A stretch of DNA of 33,409 bases from Acanthaster planci (lineage: Eukaryota > Echinodermata > Asteroidea > Valvatida > Acanthasteridae). The stretch spans positions 484,939 to 518,347 of the forward strand of contig NW_019091504.1 of assembly GCF_001949145.1 (NCBI RefSeq), written 5' to 3'. Below are positions 28,515-33,409 of the stretch, one piece after another (positions within the stretch are counted from its first letter, which is position 1; the number at the start of each line of letters is the position of its first letter). The notes under the pieces are model-generated. The model was not told the origin of the DNA. It ran no database searches and worked only from the letters and a program-made list of their open reading frames with translations. The position numbers and the translations under genes are program-made.

Positions 28515-29545
28515 AGGAATCAAGAAAAGACAGACATGACGAACAAAAATGAAGCGATGTTTACCCATAAATGTAATTCATCTGTTACAGGGGAAAACCA
28601 TAGCTGATATTAATTTAAAGGTTGAAATTTTCCATGAATAGCATTTCTTCCCCAATTTGCCCACAGGAAAGTTAAGTAGGGACTTTTACTACAGAATCCT
28701 TTGGCTACGGCTTTCTCTTACGTGGAAGCTCCGTTACAATCATCCACATCCGCTCGTTCCGAAGGGTTCTTCGTCTAGTTCCTAGAATTACTTTGCCAGT
28801 TTTCTTAAATGCGTTTGAAGTGTATCAGACTACAAACCGGTTACTCATGTTGTACATGTACGTGATATTCGCCGTATCCTGTGCTGTGGTTTTATAAGCA
28901 AAGAGTATCTACGAAAATGTGAGTGTATGATGTATTAGTAACATTTAAGATTTTCTGTCCATGACATTGAGCAAAATCAAAACAAGTACTTAAATGTGAA
29001 GAATGAGTTGAAATGTCTGAAGTGATAGTGATACACATTGTGACATTCTCGCAGTCGGATGTTGTACCATGATTTACTGCACTTGGATTCGCAGGATTTG
29101 TATGTTTTCCATTTTTTTGGCTGCAACATGATAAAACCATGATAAAACGAACTGAAAGTGAAACCTTTTTTGGTACAATGTGGGAGATATTCATAGAGCA
29201 CAAGTAATGAACATTTCAGACAAAGGCCCTATTTGATTGATGCAAACATGGTAAAGCCTAAAGCAAGGTCAAGAATAGAGTTTAGTCAGTAATTCAGATT
29301 TGCTACAACTGGGCTATGCCCCTTTTGAGTTCCGAGCGTGACATTTGGAATAGCTACCAACTGACCAATCAGAGAGAATAAAGACTCAGTTATGTCATGT
29401 CGACTATGAGAATAACCCATCATATGCTGACAATGCCATTTCCAACTTTTGTTTCAGAGCATTAAATTGACAGTGAAATCAACTCCCGTGGCATCCGTCT
29501 TGATAAGTAAGGGGCTAGGGCCCTAGTACCACACCCATCGTCACC

Positions 29546-29583
29546 ATGGCAACAGAAGAGGAAATAGACGATTCTCTGTACAG
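29546..29583 (+). CDS. UBA6: UBA6 exon 1 (start)
   Basis: ATG in a good context (TCACCATGG), MATEEEIDDSLY plus two bases, donor AG|GTAAAG. The 5' UTR part of the same exon probably begins at 29458 after a TTTTGTTTCAG acceptor. Confidence 0.9.
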
Positions 29584-32500
29584 GTAAAGATGATGTCCCA
29601 AGATGACCACCCTTTACGATTGTTCCCTCCTCCACTGCATCAGTCTTTTTTTATTTCTAGGTGATGGTAGGTCTAGGCCTCTTTCATTCTCCTGGAGAAC
29701 GGGGAGATAGGCCTAGCTGCATTTGTCACTGGGAATTAACGCGAGTGTTGTCTTTGCTGGGAGTGGGATAGTATGCAGAGACCCTTCCTCCATCGTGCCC
29801 ATTATAAGAACATCCATGAATGAAGATGGAACGAAGCCAAAGATGTACTTCCTACAAAGAGGTTAATTATAAAGGAAGAAACTTACACATTTACCAGAAT
29901 GGAAGTGTTGAGAGATGTGCTCAAATGTTTTTGTTAGCCATTTATATTTTTCATGATCAATGTCGTTGGTGGTGATGTTACACCCCAACCATGGCCATGG
30001 TCCGAACTATACTTGAGCCGGTCTCAACTTTAGTTGGATTGGTCCAACTGTAGTTGGCACTGGCCCATAGTACAGTTGGGGCTGATGCCATAGTTGGGTG
30101 TAAAGTGACTTTCATGACATCCTTTCTGTTTCACAGTCGCCAGCGATATGTCCTTGGTGACACAGCTATGAAGGCAATGGCCCACTCCAGTGTTTTCCTG
30201 AGTGGACTTGGAGGCCTAGGAGTTGAAATTGGTAGGTTACCCTCCCAGATCCTACAGAATCTACTAGGAGGTTTTGTAGGATCTTGTAGGATTGAGAAAG
30301 GTGGAACCAAGCCACTGTTACATTTCATGGGGCTTTATGCACCCTGAAACTTTAAGCGCAAAGAATTTGTTGTTGGTTTCCTGCTCAGTTGTGTTGTAGC
30401 TGACATCACTCACATGACCAGTCACAAGAATTGTCAGAAGTAATGGGGTGAAGAGTGACAAAGGAATGCTTTTGTTGCAGTTCACTTGTAATAAGCTCAG
30501 ACCTCTGGTCTTGTGATACCTTCTTGCATGTAGAGTTGATCTTAAAGAGTGCCTCAACTACAACACCACTGCAGAGTTAAGAACTTGAAAAAGCCTTTTA
30601 CAGTCATTTGCAAAAGTTTAGGAAAATGCATTAACCTGAAGAAAAACCAAACTTAAAGCAGTCAATCATGGCAACTTATGTTTATTTTCAGTGCGTAACC
30701 TTAAGTATCTTGGTTAATTAAACAGCTATTTGACTACATTTCCATGATTTGAAATGTTAACAGTCTAATATTTAGTGTGCTCTCCTTTATTTCTAATTGC
30801 TGAGACTGACTTTTTTTAACCCATGCTGCCTTGCAGACAAAATGTCATACAAGACCTGCCTTTGCAAAAAATTTCGTTCAAATGGGTATATAGCACTACA
30901 CTGATGTTATGCACTACTGTAAAAACATGTTAAGTAATCATTCAGTGAAACAGTGTAATGCAGGCCCAGTGACAGAAATACCAATCAAATTCCAGGTGGT
31001 CTTAAACTTTTGCAAATGACTGTAGATTTAGGCTTTATGTACATAGTAAGATATCGCAATAATGGTGCATCTCTCGACTGTATGTACTACAGTGCTTGTA
31101 ACATCCCTCCATTTGGAAATACATTTTCTGACTGAACTGAACTAGTAAATTCCGATGAATGGTTTGTAATATAAAATAATGGAAACCATTTAATAGCATG
31201 GCACTTTATAACTGAGATCTGAAATGAACTTTGTCACAGCTACTTGTAAGCGTCTTGAAATTGAGTGCACTTGATACAACTAATGATATTTTTGTGTTGG
31301 TCCCGTTGTGTTTCAGCTAAAAATGTGGCATTGGCAGGTGTCAGGGTAAGTCAAAGAAATGCTAGAGTTGTTTGCCCACAAAAATTTGTCCCTTTTCATT
31401 CTTCAAAACACTTTGGATTTAATATAAAGATTAAATTCGAACTTGATAATCACTTTGAGTTTTAAATGACCTTGATATCTAAACTTGTCTAAGGTGTTAG
31501 TGTTTTGATTTTTTTGTAGTCGCTGGTGCTGCATGACATCAAGACAGCAGCTTTTAAGGACCTTGGAACACAGTTCTTTCTCAGGGAAGAGGATGTCACT
31601 GCCAAACGAAACAGGTACATGACATGCTGTGGGCAATAGAACTACATGTACCTGGTGGTTCAGATTTAAGATTTAAATTTCAAACATGTTGATATGGACT
31701 TTTTGTGCCATTTGTATCTTGCAGTTTGAGGCACATTTGAGTACATTCTTTCGAAGTGGAAATGTTTCTTGTTCGTGCACATTCCACTGAAAACTAGTCA
31801 TATGTTCTTTCTGCACTGTTTGTGTACACAAACCAGTGTGCACAGGAAATGTGCCTCTCTTAAATTGACTACCAGTTGTCTTTAGTGGTTGTCGTTGAAG
31901 CCTGTGGTTCTGTGCACCAGGGTCAACGATCACAGAGAGATGTTTGGCCAATGCTGGTCAGACATTAGGTAGATACTGGGGCATTCCCGCATCCTTACAC
32001 AGACTTAAGGGTTTGTGCCTTTCAGATTAGACTTTTGCATTTTGCACTTACGGCCTACTTTAGTTTGACTGGCACCCTTTTGGCTTGTAGCGTGTCTGCC
32101 TCACTGGATTTCATTGCCAACAATCATAATACCATGCATTTTCTTTACAAAGTCCACACCATCAAGAATCAAGTGCCACATTTCAGTTTGTGCCTAATTC
32201 TTTGCATAAAGGGCCGAGGCCTGCCAGGCACGTCTAGCTGAACTCAACCCTCATGTCTCCATTTCGTCGTCCTCAGCGAGTCTCACCATGGAGTCCGACC
32301 TCAGCATCCTATGTCAGTATCAGTGTGTTGTCCTTACAGAAGCACCTCAAAGTCTGCTAATCAAAGTGGATGAGTTCTGTCGCCAGCAGCAACCTCCCAT
32401 CAAGGTAGCATCATACCTGTCATGGAAAAAAGGATGACCTTTCACAAAAAAAGAAAGGTGTCTTTTGCCTTTCTGGGATGTTGTCGTCCTCATTTGGACT

Positions 32501-33154
32501 GCCTGATTCCAAAGGAGGAACTCTTATGTTTAATGGGCAATGTAGGAGCAATTATCCACTAAAACCAAGTAGGACATTTTGCGCTCCCCACTTAGCAAGT
32601 GTGTACAGCATTTTGTTACGGCTGTGCTCATTTTGCCTCTGTCCATAAGCAAGCTACATTACCAAGATTGATTGGAGACATCACTTCATGCATGCAGTTG
32701 AGGATAGCCATACTCCAAAAGCTTCCAAAATTGTATAAGTCCTACCTCCCTGTACTGTAATCAGCCTACCGGTAGCTAAGGAAAGCAGTGCCTATTTGTA
32801 AGCATATCAATGAAAGATCAAACCATGAAAGTCTTGAGCAAACGGTGCATCGACAATTCTCTTACTCAAAATTTTAGACAGATTTTGAGCCAGTATTGGA
32901 CTGTTTGCTACTACTACCTCTCTGCAATCTTTAGCAAATCATAATTAAGTCTCTGCCTATTTCTCTCTGGTTCTAACTAGGCTGTTCACTCTTGACCTGT
33001 GGATTTTCATTTTTGTCTTTTGATTTGGCAGTTCATTGCTGGTGATGTCATCGGCCTCTATAGCTACGCCTTCTGCGACTTTGGCCCTGAATTCACCATC
33101 ATGGATCCTACTGGAGAGGAGTCTAAGGAGTCATTCATTGCAACTATCACAAAG
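29546..33154 (+). CDS. UBA6: UBA6, ubiquitin-like modifier-activating enzyme 6 (N-terminal part)
   Basis: E1 enzyme that activates ubiquitin and, in vertebrates, FAT10 in an ATP-dependent reaction, charging E2s such as USE1. Six exons give about 191 residues before the right edge (human about 1052 aa). EEIDDSLYSRQRYVLGDTAM corresponds to human VEIDDALYSRQRYVLGDTAM. HSSVFLSGLGGLGVEIAKNV is the glycine-rich nucleotide-fold motif of the first (inactive) ThiF-like half. KDLGTQFFLREEDVTAKRNR, AELNPHV, YQCVVLTE and PPIKFIAGDV also match. CDFGPEFTIMDPTGEE begins the insert leading to the first catalytic cysteine half-domain. The active-site cysteine lies beyond the window. UBA1 is the close alternative, but the SRQRYVLGDTAM stretch and TGEEPKE-like motif favour UBA6. 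Head-to-head with TAF1C. Confidence 0.94.
30137..30231 (+). CDS. UBA6: UBA6 exon 2
   Basis: The acceptor is CTGTTTCACAG and the donor G|GTAGGT; 95 bp. It encodes SRQRYVLGDTAMKAMAHSSV and then FLSGLGGLGVEI, the Gly-rich loop. Confidence 0.95.
30601..31022. mobile_element. Tc1/mariner-type MITE in UBA6 intron 2
   Basis: Terminal inverted repeats CAGTCATTTGCAAAAGTTTA are exact over 20 bp at both ends and directly flanked by TA on each side (30599-30600, 31023-31024), the target duplication expected of Tc1/mariner. About 422 bp with no transposase. Confidence 0.9.
31317..31345 (+). CDS. UBA6: UBA6 exon 3 (29-bp micro-exon)
   Basis: The acceptor is TTGTGTTTCAG and the donor AGG|GTAAGT. It encodes AKNVALAGVR and completes the helix after the Gly-rich loop. 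Phases agree on both sides. Confidence 0.93.
31520..31614 (+). CDS. UBA6: UBA6 exon 4
   Basis: The acceptor is TTTTTTTGTAG and the donor AG|GTACAT; 95 bp. It encodes SLVLHDIKTAAFKDLGTQFF and LREEDVTAKRN. Confidence 0.95.
31615..32211 (+). other. UBA6 introns 4 and 5, plus the other UBA6 introns
   Basis: Introns at 29584-30136, 31615-32211, 32405-33031 and from 33155. They are non-coding. The first contains a TAGGTCTAGGCCTC...GGCCTAG inverted pair (29668-29714) and a run of AGTTGG motifs (30030-30100). No other gene was recognised. Confidence 0.5.
32212..32404 (+). CDS. UBA6: UBA6 exon 5
   Basis: The acceptor ATAAAG at 32210-32211 was chosen so that AG+G gives Arg and the sequence reads RAEACQARLAELNPHV, parallel to human RAEAVLKHIAELNPYV. 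It continues through LCQYQCVVLTE to QQPPIK. The donor is AAG|GTAGCA. Confidence 0.9.
33032..33154 (+). CDS. UBA6: UBA6 exon 6, followed by a GC donor
   Basis: The acceptor is TTTGATTTGGCAG. 41 codons, from FIAGDVIGLYSYAFCDFGPE to SFIATITK. The coding match ends at AAG|GCAAGT, a typical GC-AG donor rather than GT. The gene continues past the window. Confidence 0.9.
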
Positions 33155-33409
33155 GCAAGTTGTATTTTATCGTGTAAAAAGAGAATAGAGATTGATGCTT
33201 ACAAGTGGCTTTGATTAGAGTTGCATGAGTAGTCCTTGGATTAAAAGACAGAGAACGCAGAAGTTGTCATTTTAGAAATAATTTTTTTGTTCACAATGAG
33301 AGAGCAAAGCTTCTCCAAACTGTACCCCCTTGTGTTTTTTATTGGACTTGTTTTTCTGGCTCGTTCTGTGAAGTAGAGTTAACCCCTTCGCGCCGGGAAG
33401 TGGCTATAG

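Larger units (their letters stand above)
27546..29457. promoter_or_regulatory. Bidirectional region between TAF1C and UBA6
   Basis: Two housekeeping-type genes start in opposite directions about 2 kb apart. It contains a foldback MITE, a 58-bp palindrome, and a GC box (GGGCGGGGCC, 28505-28514) near the probable UBA6 transcription start. A UBA6 5' non-coding exon probably lies upstream, since 29458 follows a good acceptor (TTTTGTTTCAG). The open frames around 28892-29203 lack support. Confidence 0.5.

Noticed and set aside
28892-29203. Minus-strand ORFs upstream of UBA6
   Set aside because: Composition is AT-rich and simple, with no family match and no splice support. They lie within the probable 5' region of UBA6.
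1-33409. Bacterial-type operons, CRISPR arrays, phage, tRNA or rRNA genes
   Set aside because: All coding sequence is intron-split animal protein families, and no array, tRNA cloverleaf or rRNA sequence was recognised by eye.

Overview
This is an ordinary-looking piece of animal nuclear DNA, not a bacterial or viral window. Every gene is split by GT-AG introns (one intron looks GC-AG), the introns are AT-rich and full of small non-autonomous transposons, and all four proteins are animal families. The exon structure, the density of foldback repeats, the apparent high heterozygosity and the recurrent TAGGCCTA-type palindrome suggest a marine deuterostome invertebrate (echinoderm, hemichordate or lancelet). 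That placement is an inference. The assembly has a 642-base run of N (21973-22614) and a single N at 8449.

Layout, left to right. (1) 168-3641, minus: the 5' part of a C2H2 zinc-finger transcription factor of the ZXD (ZXDA/B/C) family. It has a long Ser/Thr/Gln-rich first exon and four fingers, and it runs off the left edge. (2) 3642-4151: a short head-to-head promoter region. (3) 4152-12180, plus: LRRC61, six coding exons, about 251 aa. Intron 2 carries minisatellites and a suspected false (haplotype) duplication that includes a broken copy of exon 3. (4) 12181-15181: 3' UTR and convergent intergenic DNA. (5) 15182-27545, minus: TAF1C, the RNA polymerase I SL1/TIF-IB subunit. About eighteen coding exons can be traced. 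One small segment is unresolved around the N gap, and a possible unrelated plus-strand ORF starts beside that gap. (6) 27546-29457: a second head-to-head promoter region with a foldback MITE, a GC box and a perfect 58-bp palindrome flanked by exact 9-bp direct repeats. (7) 29546-33154, plus: the first six coding exons of UBA6, a ubiquitin/FAT10 E1 enzyme, running off the right edge.

The genes are not a pathway cluster. They are two divergent pairs (ZXD-like/LRRC61 and TAF1C/UBA6) meeting tail-to-tail between LRRC61 and TAF1C. Exons were assigned by reading frame, splice-site consensus, phase continuity and recalled similarity to the vertebrate proteins. No alignment was run. The most distinctive non-gene observations are the palindrome with 9-bp duplications, the single-N duplication, the candidate ORF next to the gap with two X-box-like motifs upstream, a Cys4 motif in TAF1C, and several foldback elements.
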